A stretch of DNA of 64,000 bases from Clostridium_AT stratigraminis (GTDB lineage Bacteria > Bacillota > Clostridia > Clostridiales > Clostridiaceae). This document shows positions 1 through 8,686 of the stretch, piece after piece. The stretch is from NCBI RefSeq assembly GCF_045310675.1, contig NZ_JBJHZZ010000005.1:124001-188000 (forward strand). The letters are read 5' to 3'. Below the pieces are notes generated by a model that did no database searches, was not told the origin of the DNA, and saw only the letters and a program-made list of their open reading frames with translations. Both the position numbers and the translations under genes were made by a program. Position 1 is the stretch's first letter, and each line of letters starts with the position of its first letter.

Positions 1-120
1 CATAGATCAGTAGCCATAGCTAATGAAGTATATAATAGGCTTAAAGCTAAAGGTCATAAGGTAACAATAGACCATAGGGATATTAATGAAGATATTAACA
101 GAGGTGGAATGAAGCTATGA
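1..120 (+). CDS. rapZ: RNase adapter protein RapZ (YvcJ), C-terminal end
   Basis: The frame is open from the first base and ends with TGA at 118-120, giving the last 39 residues of a protein. It begins HRSVAIANEVYNRL, which matches the conserved end of the RapZ/YvcJ P-loop NTPase family (the G-C-T-G-G-x-HRSV motif), and ends in NRGGMKL. RapZ proteins bind nucleotides and, in some bacteria, small RNAs controlling amino-sugar synthesis. The role in clostridia is not well defined. The stop codon overlaps the ATG of yvcK (ATGA), so the two genes are translationally coupled. The start lies outside the window. Identification rests on the short tail plus the conserved rapZ-yvcK-whiA order. Confidence 0.9.
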   Translation, partial: HRSVAIANEVYNRLKAKGHKVTIDHRDINEDINRGGMKL

Positions 121-1457
121 GGTTTATTGACTGGCTTAAACCTGGAATTAAAGTTAAAAGATGGGTTATGCTTGGAGCCCTTGGAATATTAATGATAGCC
201 TTCGGACTTGTAGAATGGATTCAACATAGATGGTATAGTGCTTATTATATTTCTTTTTATGTTTTCTTAATGTTGGCAGGCGCCTTTTTGCTGTATTTAG
301 CGGTATCACAAGGCATGAAATCCTTTATTTTCTTAATAAATAAGGGTTATATTAATGTTTCTTTGGATTCAAAGAAACTGGAGAATTTAATTTATGAAAA
401 AAGGCTATTAGTAAAAGGGCCTAAGATTGTGGCAATCGGCGGAGGAACTGGACTATCTACAATGCTTAGAGGTCTTAAGTATTATACAAGTAATATTACT
501 GCTATTGTTACAGTTGCAGATGATGGCGGCGGCTCTGGGGATCTAAGAGAGGATTTAGGAATACTTCCTCCTGGTGATATTAGAAACTGTATTCTTGCAC
601 TGGCAGATACAGAGCCATTAATGGAAGAGCTGCTTCAATATAGATTTACTGGGGGCAGGCTTGAAAACCAAAGCTTTGGAAACTTGTTTCTTGCTGCTAT
701 GGATGGAATTTCTTCTAATTTTGAACAGGCTGTCCAGAAGATGAGTTCAGTTTTAGCGGTTACAGGTAAAGTGCTTCCAGTTACCTTAGATAATGTGGTG
801 CTTAAGGCAAAGCTTAAAAATGGCGAAGTAATTGAGGGTGAATCAAAAATACCTGTGGCTGCACTAGAAAATAATAGTCCCATAGATAAAATATTTTTAG
901 AGCCTTCTAGCGCAAGGGCTCTTTATGAATCGCTGCAGGCTATAAAAGATGCAGATGCAATTATACTTGGACCAGGAAGCCTTTATACTAGCGTTATACC
1001 AAACCTTTTAATAGATGATATTGGAAGAGCTGTACAGAGAACAAAGGCATTGAAAATATATGTTTCAAATATAATGACTCAGCCAGGTGAAACAGATGAT
1101 TTTAGTGTGCAGGATCATTTAAAGGCGATATTTAAGCATACCAGTTCTGATATGGTGGATTATGTAGTTGTAAACAATGGTAGAATCAATAAAGAATTAG
1201 AGAAAAAATATCTTGAAGAGGGTTCGACCTTAGTTAATCTTAATGAAAAGGAAATTGCTGCCTTAAATGTTAAGATAATCGCTGGAGATCTTATAAAGGT
1301 ACAAAATGGACTAATTAGGCATGATTCAGAGAAATTAGCAGGAATATTAATAGAAACCATAATGGAAAATCAATTATTATCTGATAAGAAGAAGATTATA
1401 GAATACTTCTATCTATCTGAAAGACTAAAGGAATCAAAGGGAATTAAATATCATTAA
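117..1457 (+). CDS. yvcK: Gluconeogenesis factor YvcK/CofD-like protein
   Basis: 446 residues. Two predicted membrane helices near residues 18-35 and 41-63 precede a CofD/YvcK fold that starts with the Rossmann-like AIGGGTGLSTMLRGLK (about residue 106). The signature VADDGGGSGDLRE and LPPGDIRNCILAL follow. In Bacillus, YvcK (MgfK/GlmR) binds UDP-GlcNAc and is needed for correct cell-wall synthesis under gluconeogenic growth. It does not make F420. The N-terminal membrane anchor is typical of clostridial members. The ATG overlaps the rapZ stop by 4 nt, and whiA follows after 70 nt, so it lies in the classic rapZ-yvcK-whiA operon. Length and motifs are complete with no anomaly. Confidence 0.95.
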   Translation: MRFIDWLKPGIKVKRWVMLGALGILMIAFGLVEWIQHRWYSAYYISFYVFLMLAGAFLLYLAVSQGMKSFIFLINKGYINVSLDSKKLENLIYEKRLLVKGPKIVAIGGGTGLSTMLRGLKYYTSNITAIVTVADDGGGSGDLREDLGILPPGDIRNCILALADTEPLMEELLQYRFTGGRLENQSFGNLFLAAMDGISSNFEQAVQKMSSVLAVTGKVLPVTLDNVVLKAKLKNGEVIEGESKIPVAALENNSPIDKIFLEPSSARALYESLQAIKDADAIILGPGSLYTSVIPNLLIDDIGRAVQRTKALKIYVSNIMTQPGETDDFSVQDHLKAIFKHTSSDMVDYVVVNNGRINKELEKKYLEEGSTLVNLNEKEIAALNVKIIAGDLIKVQNGLIRHDSEKLAGILIETIMENQLLSDKKKIIEYFYLSERLKESKGIKYH

Positions 1458-1527
1458 AGTATATACTTTATAATTAATTCATGGTTTAATTTCATGTAAC
1501 TTATTATCTACTTAAAGGAGCAGAATT

Positions 1528-2481
1528 ATGTCATTTTCGGCGAAGGTGAAAGGTGAGATTTGCAGAATTGGAAACATAACTAAAAGTGAAGCTAGAGCAG
1601 AGCTTTCAGCAATAATGAAGGTAAGCGGCACCTTGTCCCTTGGGGGCAGTAAACAGCTTAGTTTTAGAATTTCAACAGAAAATCCATCTATAGCTAGAAG
1701 AGTATTTAAACTCTTAAAACAATTTTTTAATATACATACAAATCTCTTTGTAAAAAGAAGCAATTCCTTCAAGAAGAATAATATATATATGGTTATTATT
1801 ACCGAGGAAATGGGTGTAAGGGATCTATTAAAGGAAGTAGGGGTTTTAAGCAAAACAGAAGGAATAATATCCCTAGATTATGAAATCCCAAAGGACTTTA
1901 TTTCAAAAGACAGCACTAAAAAGGCATATATTAGAGGAGCTTTTTTAGGCGGCGGAAGTATAAGTAATCCAGAAAAGACCTACCACCTTGAATTTGTAAC
2001 TCATAATATTGATTATGCAGAGCAGCTTTCAGAGGTCATTAACACTTACGGACTCTTTTCTAAGGTTATTCAAAGAAAGGGAAGTTATGTAGTTTATATT
2101 AAGGAAGGTGAGCAAATAATTGATCTCCTTAATATTATTGGTGCACATACATCCCTGCTTGAACTAGAAAATGTTAGAATAATGAAGGAAATGAGGAATA
2201 ATGTTAACAGGCTTGTAAACTGTGAAACAGCTAATTTAAGCAAAACTGTAAATGCAGCAGTTAGACAGGTAGAAAGCATAAAATTAATTGAAAAGGAAAT
2301 AGGGCTTCAAAGACTTCCCAAAAATTTAAGAGAAATAGCTGAGCTAAGACTTAGCTTTCCTGATGAGTCTTTAAAGGAATTAGGAGAATTATTAAATCCA
2401 CCAGTTGGAAAATCCGGAGTAAATCATAGACTTAGAAAAATAGAGAAAATTGCAGAGGAACTAAGGAGAGAGGGAAGGTAA
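1528..2481 (+). CDS. whiA: Sporulation/cell-division regulator WhiA
   Basis: 317 residues, normal for WhiA. The N-terminal half carries the degenerate LAGLIDADG-type fold (AYIRGAFLGGGSI near residue 132) that has lost nuclease residues. The C-terminal part has the helix-turn-helix REIAELRLSFPDESLKELG with PPVGKSGVNHRL, as in other WhiA proteins. WhiA is a DNA-binding regulator of sporulation genes in actinomycetes and affects division and chromosome segregation in Firmicutes. The ATG has an AAAGGAG site 8 nt upstream. It sits after yvcK, and the next gene begins 5 nt after its stop, so the operon continues. Confidence 0.95.
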   Translation: MSFSAKVKGEICRIGNITKSEARAELSAIMKVSGTLSLGGSKQLSFRISTENPSIARRVFKLLKQFFNIHTNLFVKRSNSFKKNNIYMVIITEEMGVRDLLKEVGVLSKTEGIISLDYEIPKDFISKDSTKKAYIRGAFLGGGSISNPEKTYHLEFVTHNIDYAEQLSEVINTYGLFSKVIQRKGSYVVYIKEGEQIIDLLNIIGAHTSLLELENVRIMKEMRNNVNRLVNCETANLSKTVNAAVRQVESIKLIEKEIGLQRLPKNLREIAELRLSFPDESLKELGELLNPPVGKSGVNHRLRKIEKIAEELRREGR

Positions 2482-2486
2482 TTATT

Positions 2487-3794
2487 ATGTCAAAGCATGA
2501 GGATATAATTAAGTATATACTTTCATTAGAGGTTGGAAATAAAATCTCAGTCAGAAGCATAGCTAATGCCTTGGGGGTAAGTGACGGTACTGCTTATCGT
2601 GCCATTAAAGATTGTGATGCACTAGGAATAGTAACGACTATACCAAGAGTCGGCACAGTTAGAATAGAAAAGGTAGAAAAGAAAAGTATAGAGGCATTAA
2701 CCTATGGGGAAGTAATAAATATTATTGACGGCTCCTTACTTGGCGGAAAAGACGGTATTCACAAGACCTTAAGCAAGTTTATCATTGGAGCAATGACCCT
2801 TGATGCTATAACAAAATATATTAGCCCAAACTGTCTAGTTATTGTGGGAAACAGGGAAAAGGTACAAAAGCTGGCCCTTGAAAATGAATGCGCGGTGCTT
2901 ATTACAGGAGGCTTTGGCTGCAGTGAGGAAGTTAAAAGGTTAGCAAATGAAAAATGCCTTCCTATAATATCCTCCTCCTATGATACCTTTACCATTGCAA
3001 GTATGATTAATAAAGCCATTTCTGAGAGCTTAATTAAGAAGGATATTATTTTAGTAGAAGATATTATGATAACTGAACCTGTATATTTAAGGGATACAGA
3101 TTTAGTTTCACGCTGGAAAGAGCTTATAAATGAAACAAAGCATGAGCGCTATCCAGTTGTAGATTCAGAAATGAAGGTAGTTGGAATTATTACCTTAAAA
3201 GATATGCCAATTGGTGCTGCTAATGATGATGAATTTATTAGTAAGTATATGACAAAACAAATTATAAATGTTACTCCAAAAACTACAGCTGCATACACTG
3301 CTCATATTATGGGTTGGGAGGGCATTGAACTTTGCCCTGTAGTGGATGGAAGAAGGCTTATTGGTGTAGTAAGCAGACATGATGTAATTAAGGCCCTGCA
3401 GTACATCTCAAGACAACCTCAAGTTGGAGAAACAATTGAAGATCTAGTACTTAAAAACTTCCAGTTTGAAGATGGCGATGAAAAAATGCACTTTTGGGGA
3501 AAAATAATTCCTGAGATGTTAGATCCAATAGGTACAGCCTCCTGGAGCGCTTTAAATATGCTGTTATCAACCATGGGGATTATGAATTTAAGGCAAAGAA
3601 ATAATATAAATATTTCAGTAGACAGCATTTCTACATACTTCGTTAAGCCAGTACAAATAGATAGCCACATTGAGATTTTCTCTGAAATCATTGATATGGG
3701 AAGAAGCTTCTGTAAAGTTGAAATTACCATGCTGGACAATAAAAGCGAACTTGTTGGAAAGGCCCTGTTGTCAGCAAAGGTGCTGAGGAAATAG
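2487..3794 (+). CDS. HTH-DRTGG-CBS-hotdog domain regulator (YtoI-like)
   Basis: 435 residues with four recognisable parts. An N-terminal winged HTH-like region (about 1-60, SVRSIANALGVSDGTAYRAI) is followed by a DRTGG domain (about 70-185). Two CBS motifs follow (about 195-310, with YPVVDSEMKVVGIITLKDM and CPVVDGRRLIGVVSRHDVI). A C-terminal hotdog/thioesterase-like domain lies at about 320-435 (STYFVKPVQIDSHIEIFSEI). The architecture and length match B. subtilis YtoI. CBS pairs usually bind adenosyl ligands, so this is probably a ligand-sensing transcription factor. The target is unknown. It begins 5 nt after whiA and is probably co-transcribed. The whole reading frame is intact. A family-A repeat follows 6 nt after the stop. 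Confidence 0.85.
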   Translation: MSKHEDIIKYILSLEVGNKISVRSIANALGVSDGTAYRAIKDCDALGIVTTIPRVGTVRIEKVEKKSIEALTYGEVINIIDGSLLGGKDGIHKTLSKFIIGAMTLDAITKYISPNCLVIVGNREKVQKLALENECAVLITGGFGCSEEVKRLANEKCLPIISSSYDTFTIASMINKAISESLIKKDIILVEDIMITEPVYLRDTDLVSRWKELINETKHERYPVVDSEMKVVGIITLKDMPIGAANDDEFISKYMTKQIINVTPKTTAAYTAHIMGWEGIELCPVVDGRRLIGVVSRHDVIKALQYISRQPQVGETIEDLVLKNFQFEDGDEKMHFWGKIIPEMLDPIGTASWSALNMLLSTMGIMNLRQRNNINISVDSISTYFVKPVQIDSHIEIFSEIIDMGRSFCKVEITMLDNKSELVGKALLSAKVLRK

Positions 3795-3799
3795 GGGGA

Positions 3800-3827
3800 T
3801 GTGGCACGGGGACGTTACTTGTGGCAT
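3800..3827 (+). repeat. Family-A short palindromic repeat
   Basis: TGTGGCACGGGGACGTTAC followed by TTGTGGCATA. It has the family-A core GGGGACGTT and GTGGCA arms, and starts 6 nt after the stop of the preceding gene. Related copies are at 8687, 13440, 30576, 35603, 38902, 48279, 55612 and 58919. Confidence 0.75.
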
Positions 3828-3886
3828 ATTTGCTTGTCCTATTTTCAGAAGATATAAATTATAGATTTAATAAGGAGGCTAAAACC

Positions 3887-4177
3887 ATGTTTACACATAT
3901 TGTGTTTTTCAAATTTACTGAACCAAAACTGCAGCATGCAGAGGAAGGAAAGAAGCTTTTGCTTGCCATGGAAGGAAAAATTCCAGAGCTTAAAGAGCTG
4001 GAAGTTGGTGTGGATCTGCTTCATACTGGACGTTCCTATGATTTAGCTCTTATTACTAGATTTGATAATCAAGAGGACATGGATAAATACCAAGTTCATC
4101 CCTACCATGTGAATGAGGTGCTGGCAAAGCTTAAGCCAATGCTTGAAGGATCAGCAGCTGTGGATTTTGAAGTTTAA
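3887..4177 (+). CDS. Dabb-family (stress-responsive alpha/beta barrel) protein
   Basis: 96 residues from the ATG at 3887, which is preceded by AAGGAGG at 3872-3878. A longer in-frame start at 3821 would lie inside the palindromic repeat and has no ribosome site, so it was not used. The sequence MFTHIVFFKF, the central acidic stretch and HPYHVNEVLAKLKPMLE are typical of the Dabb family (PF07876), small dimeric ferredoxin-like barrels. Family members have varied or unknown activity and none can be assigned here. A strong hairpin terminator follows 25 nt after the stop, so it is probably a single-gene or last-gene unit. Confidence 0.85.
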   Translation: MFTHIVFFKFTEPKLQHAEEGKKLLLAMEGKIPELKELEVGVDLLHTGRSYDLALITRFDNQEDMDKYQVHPYHVNEVLAKLKPMLEGSAAVDFEV

Positions 4178-4202
4178 TCTTTACATACTTTGACACTAAA
4201 TA

Positions 4203-4230
4203 GAGCTGAAGTCACTAATGACTTCAGCTC
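4203..4230. terminator. Bidirectional hairpin terminator
   Basis: A perfect 12-bp stem GAGCTGAAGTCA / TGACTTCAGCTC with loop CTAA, followed by TTTT on the plus strand. It lies between the convergent ends of the Dabb gene and the minus-strand secreted protein gene. Confidence 0.85.
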
Positions 4231-4273
4231 TTTTGATGTACATAATTCTCTTAACAAATTTCTATGAAATCTT

Positions 4274-5008
4274 TTATAAGGGTGCGGGGGGGATAGTGGG
4301 ATTAAATACTAGTGTTTTTGGTTTATACATTTTACCATCCCAGGAATAATCAATGCCAATATAACCAATTAAACCCCCAAAATCACTTTCATCTCTTAAC
4401 ACATAAACACTGATATCAGCAGATAATTTATTATTTTCTATAGTGTATTCTACAGATCTAATATCTGCATAGGGATCATGAGGCTTTGCATAGTTAAATT
4501 TAGAAATATCAAGGTTATATTTATTTTTACCTGCAAGAACTGTCACTTTACCTCCATGCTGCTTCAATTTTATATCGCGACTAATTGTGGATTCTATTGA
4601 CTCTAATGCTGCCTCCTCATATCTTCTGTATGAGTCATGATACTGATTTAGAATATGAATATCCCTAAAAGGCTTTCCTGGGACAGCCTCATTGTTATTT
4701 AGTATTACAATAACATCTTCAAAAGTATCACCGTTAATATCCTCTCTATATAATGCAGGTTCGTATTTTCCATGGTGCCAATTTGGAAAGTTGTAAAAAT
4801 ATTCACCCCTATCACCAATTTGAACAGTGAAATTCTCATAATTTATCCAGCTTAACCTATTAGCGATTAAGTAAATATTCTGGTGCCATACATTAGACTG
4901 TAAACTTTTAAGTACGATTCTCTCAGCTGCATAAATATTTTCTAATTTGAATGTAGACAAAGTCAAAGCTATAAGGCAGCAAGCAGTGATTTTTTTAAAC
5001 ATATTCAC
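4274..5008 (-). CDS. Putative secreted protein of unknown function
   Basis: 244 residues. The N-terminus (FKKITACCLIALTLSTF, then a probable cleavage before AERIV near residue 28) is a clear signal peptide, so the product is exported. The body includes EDINGDTFEDVIVILNNNE, a calcium-loop-like or FG-GAP-like acidic stretch, within an otherwise beta-rich sequence. I do not recognise the family. A GGGGTG-type ribosome site (AAAAGGGGTGTGAAT on the minus strand) precedes the ATG. It is a single-gene unit facing the Dabb gene and divergent from the dehydratase-type operon at 5193. Confidence 0.7.
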   Translation of the reverse strand: MNMFKKITACCLIALTLSTFKLENIYAAERIVLKSLQSNVWHQNIYLIANRLSWINYENFTVQIGDRGEYFYNFPNWHHGKYEPALYREDINGDTFEDVIVILNNNEAVPGKPFRDIHILNQYHDSYRRYEEAALESIESTISRDIKLKQHGGKVTVLAGKNKYNLDISKFNYAKPHDPYADIRSVEYTIENNKLSADISVYVLRDESDFGGLIGYIGIDYSWDGKMYKPKTLVFNPTIPPAPL

Positions 5009-5113
5009 ACCCCTTTTAAGCTTAATTTAACCAATAGTTTAAGTTATTATTTTATTAAAATTTCAATTATCAATTTTTTTAATAGTTAAATAAGCGTCTA
5101 TAAAATCTTTCAA

Positions 5114-5143
5114 TTAGAAATTAGGTAAATTAGTGCATATAAT
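5114..5143 (+). promoter_or_regulatory. Possible sigma-A promoter for the double-cubane operon
   Basis: A consensus TATAAT at 5138-5143 has a weak -35 (TTAGAA, 5114-5119) 18 nt upstream. It lies 50 nt before the start at 5193. The -10 is good, but the -35 is poor and the surrounding DNA is very AT-rich. Confidence 0.35.
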
Positions 5144-5192
5144 TTAATTGTACACTGCACTTTGAGGATTAATTTTTAAAAGAGGAAATAAG

Positions 5193-5969
5193 ATGTATTA
5201 CATTGGTATAGATATAGGTTCTACTGCTTCTAAAGCAGTTGTTATGGAAAATGGAGAAATTATTAAGTACTTTATACTTCCAACCGGCTGGAGCAGTATT
5301 GAAACTGCAGAAAACATTAAGAAATCCTTAACAAAATATGGATACTTTGATAATGCCTTAATTGTTGCTACAGGCTATGGAAGGGTTTCTGTACCTTATG
5401 CAAATAAAACTGTGACAGAAATAACCTGCCATGGGAAAGGGGCTTATTATCTCTTTGGAGAAAATGGTATTGTTATTGATATAGGAGGTCAGGATACAAA
5501 GATAATAAGTATTGAGGCTGGAAACATAATGAATTTCACTATGAATGATAAATGTGCTGCTGGTACTGGAAGGTTTCTTGAGCTTATGTCAGGAACTTTA
5601 GGTTTATCAATAGATGAATTAAGTGAACTTTCCAAAAAAGGGAGTTCAACTTCAATTAGCTCTATGTGCACTGTCTTTGCAGAATCTGAAGTTATAAGTC
5701 TTATAGGAAATGGTGAAAAAAGAGAGAATATAGCCTTTGGCGTTATAGAATCTATAAGTTCTAAGGTGAAGTCACTGTCCCAAAAACATGGCTTTGCAAA
5801 TAATTATTTTCTAACTGGTGGACTTTGCGATAATAATGCCATAATAGCAAGCCTTTCTAAAAAGCTTGGCGTACAAATTAATACTCACAAGCTAGGCAGA
5901 TATGCAGGAGCAATAGGCGCAGCGCTTATTGCAAGCAAATTGACAATTAATAACAATTCAATATTATAA
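5193..5969 (+). CDS. BadF/BcrA-type ATPase, reductive activator of a 2-hydroxyacyl-CoA dehydratase-like protein
   Basis: 258 residues of the ASKHA-fold BadF/BadG/BcrA/BcrD family. Motifs are IGIDIGSTASKAVVMENG (phosphate 1), VIDIGGQDTKII (phosphate 2) and LTGGLCDN near the C-terminus. NDKCAAGTGRF and SSMCTVFAES supply the two cysteines that, in a homodimer, hold a bridging [4Fe-4S] cluster. Such archerases use ATP to push a low-potential electron into a partner. The partner is encoded immediately downstream (24-nt gap). Together they resemble the two-component double-cubane systems rather than an amino-acid-fermenting dehydratase, because no CoA-transferase or second dehydratase subunit is present. 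Confidence 0.88.
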   Translation: MYYIGIDIGSTASKAVVMENGEIIKYFILPTGWSSIETAENIKKSLTKYGYFDNALIVATGYGRVSVPYANKTVTEITCHGKGAYYLFGENGIVIDIGGQDTKIISIEAGNIMNFTMNDKCAAGTGRFLELMSGTLGLSIDELSELSKKGSSTSISSMCTVFAESEVISLIGNGEKRENIAFGVIESISSKVKSLSQKHGFANNYFLTGGLCDNNAIIASLSKKLGVQINTHKLGRYAGAIGAALIASKLTINNNSIL

Positions 5970-5993
5970 ATTAAACAATAGGGGGTTTTATCA

Positions 5994-7253
5994 ATGGGTG
6001 ATTACAGAGAACTTTGGAAAAATTTAAACATGGATTTAGAGAAGCATGATCAACTTTGTGCTGTACTACCAGAAATGTATGGTTCTGTTTACTTAAGTCA
6101 AGAAAATAGGCCAGAGGGAATGAACTATTTTAATTTTGTTGTTTCTGAGGTACATGGCCTTAGAGTAGAGGAATTAGACAAGCACAAGAAAAATGGAGGA
6201 AAGGTACTTGGAACCTTCTGTGTATTTGTGCCTGATGAAGTTATACTAGCTGCAAATGCTATTTCAGTAGGCCTTTGTGCAGGTTCTCAATTTTGGGTAG
6301 AGGATGGAGAAAAGCTGCTTCCAAGAAACATGTGTCCTTTAATTAAAGCAGCTGTAGGAGCTAAGGTAAGTGGAACTTGTCCTTATTTTCAATCCTGCGA
6401 TATGATAATAGGGGAAACAACCTGCGATGGAAAGAAAAAGGCTTGGGAAATTCTTGATGAATATGTTCCTGTTCATGTTATGGATCTTCCTCAAATGAAG
6501 AGGAATAAGGATTATAATATGTGGATGGATGAAATTAAAATATTTATTGAAAAGGTTGAAGAGCTAACAGGAAATAAAATAACTGTAGAAAATTTAAAGA
6601 AGGCAATTAAGCTTGTAAATAGAAAGAGAAGTGCTCTTAAAAGGCTTTATGATTTTAGAAAGCATACTCCTTCACCAATTAGTGGTAAGGATGCACTGCT
6701 TATTTCTCAAATTGCCTTTTATGATGATCCAGAAAGATTCATTCAGCAGGTTAATGCCCTTTGTGATGAACTGGAAGAAAGAGCTAAGACATTAAAGAGT
6801 GAAGGCAAGAAAAGAATAATGATTACGGGAACTCCAATGGCTCTACCAAATTGGAAGCTTCATGATATTATTGAAAATCTTCCTGCTGAGGTAGTAGTGG
6901 AAGAAACCTGTACAGGCACAAGATATTTTGAAAACCAGGTTTCAGAAGAAGGAGATACTATTGAAGCTTTAATAAATAATTTAGCTGACAGATATTTAAA
7001 CATAAATTGTGCTTGCTTTACACCTAATACAGGAAGAATAGATGATATAAAGAAATATGTAGAAGAATATAAGGTTGATGGAGTTATATACTCAAACCTA
7101 TCCTTCTGCCATACTTATGCAATAGAATATAACAGTGTTGAAAAGGCATTAAAGGCTGCAGGAATTCCAATAATGAATATAGAAACAGACTATTCTGCAG
7201 AGGATGCTGGCCAAATAAAAACAAGAGTAGAAGCTTTCTTAGAGATGCTTTAA
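5994..7253 (+). CDS. 2-hydroxyacyl-CoA dehydratase-family protein, double-cubane cluster protein type
   Basis: 419 residues, matching the single-subunit branch of the HgdB/FldB-like family (PF06050; YjiM / double-cubane cluster protein). Cysteines that could bind Fe-S clusters are in GTFCVFVP, VGLCAGSQFW, RNMCPLIKA, VSGTCPYFQSCD, GETTCDG, VEETCTGTRYFE, NINCACFTP and LSFCHTY. Characterised relatives carry an [8Fe-9S] double cubane and reduce small substrates with electrons from an ATP-driven activator, which here is the gene 24 nt upstream. The GGGGG ribosome site precedes the ATG. The physiological substrate is not deducible from sequence. Confidence 0.85.
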   Translation: MGDYRELWKNLNMDLEKHDQLCAVLPEMYGSVYLSQENRPEGMNYFNFVVSEVHGLRVEELDKHKKNGGKVLGTFCVFVPDEVILAANAISVGLCAGSQFWVEDGEKLLPRNMCPLIKAAVGAKVSGTCPYFQSCDMIIGETTCDGKKKAWEILDEYVPVHVMDLPQMKRNKDYNMWMDEIKIFIEKVEELTGNKITVENLKKAIKLVNRKRSALKRLYDFRKHTPSPISGKDALLISQIAFYDDPERFIQQVNALCDELEERAKTLKSEGKKRIMITGTPMALPNWKLHDIIENLPAEVVVEETCTGTRYFENQVSEEGDTIEALINNLADRYLNINCACFTPNTGRIDDIKKYVEEYKVDGVIYSNLSFCHTYAIEYNSVEKALKAAGIPIMNIETDYSAEDAGQIKTRVEAFLEML

Positions 7254-7258
7254 AGCCT

Positions 7259-7513
7259 ATGGATAAAAAAGTAGAATACTATATTCTCTTTCCCTCATAC
7301 ACCTATGGACTAGCACTGGAAGGACTTCTTAGGAAGGAAAAAATAAAATACGTTATTGTTCCTACTCCAAGAGAACTCACTGTGTCCTGCGGTGTCTCCA
7401 TCAAATATAATAAGGAGGATGAAGAGGCAATTAAGAAACTTGTACAAGACAACGCAATAAGCATTATTGGTTTTTACAGATTAGAAAAACAATATAAAAA
7501 GTTTTATGCTTAG
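7259..7513 (+). CDS. DUF3343 protein, putative Se/S carrier-like
   Basis: 84 residues. YILFPSYTYGLALEGLLR, IVPTPRELTVSCGVSIKY and the final helices fit DUF3343, annotated as a putative selenium/sulfur carrier-like domain. The single cysteine in SCGVS is the conserved one. The ATG lies 5 nt after the stop of the double-cubane protein with no independent ribosome site of note, so translation is probably coupled. Recurrent neighbourhood with dehydratase-type reductases suggests a role in cluster or cofactor assembly. This is inference from context, not shown. Confidence 0.8.
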   Translation: MDKKVEYYILFPSYTYGLALEGLLRKEKIKYVIVPTPRELTVSCGVSIKYNKEDEEAIKKLVQDNAISIIGFYRLEKQYKKFYA

Positions 7514-7554
7514 CATAAAATTACTTAATCACTGGGGACTGTCCCTACTGATTT

Positions 7555-7592
7555 AACAGCAGCAATATCAGAAAAAGATATTACTGCTGTTT
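7555..7592 (+). terminator. Hairpin terminator after the double-cubane operon
   Basis: Stem AACAGCAGCAATATC / GATATTACTGCTGTT with one mismatch around AGAAAAA, ending in TTTTCATTT. It lies 40 nt after the last gene of the operon. Confidence 0.75.
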
Positions 7593-7705
7593 TCATTTGC
7601 TTATATTTCAGTATTATAATAAAAGCAATTATATAGTAAAGCAGTTGGTAATTATTTCAATGACATGTTAAAATATAATATATGACACTTATTATGGAGG
7701 TTTTT

Positions 7706-8134
7706 ATGTTTGGGGAAACGGGGAAATCTAAAAAATTATTAAAGCTTTCAGCTGTACTAATTGGCGTACTGATTTTATCAATGATTATTCATTATTGTAC
7801 AACATATGGTGGAGAATATGCTGTTACAATCTATACTAAATCAGGAGTAGATACAAATACATTAGGTTTATTTGATAACGAGAAAGTTACAAAGGTACAA
7901 GAGGGAAATAAATTTTATATACTCATGAAAAATCCATCTGTAGATATTAATGGAATTAATAATAATGACATAGAAATTCAATTGACTAAAAAACAATTTG
8001 ATGATTTAATAATACCAAACAAATTAATAGATGGACTTCCTTTATACTTAAGATTTAAGTACAATGGTATAAGGGGAACTAATCCTAAATGGACATTTAT
8101 CAGTTTTACGGAATATAACCCATTTCGACCATAA
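7706..8134 (+). CDS. Hypothetical membrane-anchored protein
   Basis: 142 residues from the ATG at 7706, chosen because TGGAGG (7695-7700) lies just upstream. The in-frame start at 7682 would put that site inside the gene. One N-terminal transmembrane helix (LLKLSAVLIGVLILSMIIHY) is followed by an extracytoplasmic beta-rich domain without cysteines in its body. No family recognised. It stands alone, with a terminator upstream and a 139-nt gap downstream. Confidence 0.6.
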   Translation: MFGETGKSKKLLKLSAVLIGVLILSMIIHYCTTYGGEYAVTIYTKSGVDTNTLGLFDNEKVTKVQEGNKFYILMKNPSVDINGINNNDIEIQLTKKQFDDLIIPNKLIDGLPLYLRFKYNGIRGTNPKWTFISFTEYNPFRP

Positions 8135-8273
8135 TAATTAGAAGACTAATAAAGAAAATCTAGTATATAGCTGTTAAAAATGTTTATAGTTTTAGCAAGA
8201 TTAATCTAAGAAATGTAAACAAGCTATTGAAAAAATGATGATATTTTATGAGCCTCAAAAAGGAGATGAGTAA

Positions 8274-8600
8274 ATGCCAGATGTGAATAATCTAATCAAT
8301 CAACAATTACCTCATATAACAACTAATACAATAATTTTAATAATAGTCGCCATAATTGCTATTTATGTTTTAATAAAGGTTATAAGCAGCGTAATAAAAA
8401 TAATAGCTTTTCTTGCAGTTTGCTGGCTTATACTAATGTCCGTTCAAAGTACAAATCTTGTGAACATTCCTTTAGTAAAACAATCTTACACGGCCATCGA
8501 AAGAATAATTCCTTCAAAAGAGTTGTGGACAAAGGCCACTAGTTATGTTAAAGATGCAGACAAAATAAAAAAGGCTATTGAAGACTTAAATAAAAAGTAA
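8274..8600 (+). CDS. Hypothetical small membrane protein
   Basis: 108 residues. Residues about 18-40 (TNTIILIIVAIIAIYVLIKV) and 42-62 (IIAFLAVCWLILMSV) form one or two membrane helices. The C-terminal 45 residues are amphipathic and basic, ending in KKAIEDLNKK. AAAGGAGATGAG precedes the ATG at good spacing. No family recognised. It is followed within 10 nt by the family-B repeat pair. Confidence 0.6.
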   Translation: MPDVNNLINQQLPHITTNTIILIIVAIIAIYVLIKVISSVIKIIAFLAVCWLILMSVQSTNLVNIPLVKQSYTAIERIIPSKELWTKATSYVKDADKIKKAIEDLNKK

Positions 8601-8607
8601 AATATAA

Positions 8608-8647
8608 TGGCATCCACATGAGGTATTACTTACTCATATGGATGCCA
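8608..8647. repeat. Family-B repeat, two copies forming an inverted repeat
   Basis: TGGCATCCACATGA and TCATATGGATGCCA face each other around GGTATTACTTAC. The arms are 13/14 complementary, and the centre matches the AATAAGTAATA motif (complement) seen in the other family-B copies at 26355, 30629, 30671, 58813 and 58943. Confidence 0.75.
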
Positions 8648-8686
8648 ATCGTATTTCTAAGGCAAAGGTCTTCTTGACATTTAGAT

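Noticed and set aside
3821..3886. N-terminal extension of the Dabb protein
   Set aside because: It starts inside a palindromic repeat, and the AAGGAGG lies before the internal ATG at 3887.
7531..7550. Another family-A repeat (ACTGGGGACTGTCCCTAC)
   Set aside because: It shares only GGGGAC and lacks the GTGGCA arms.
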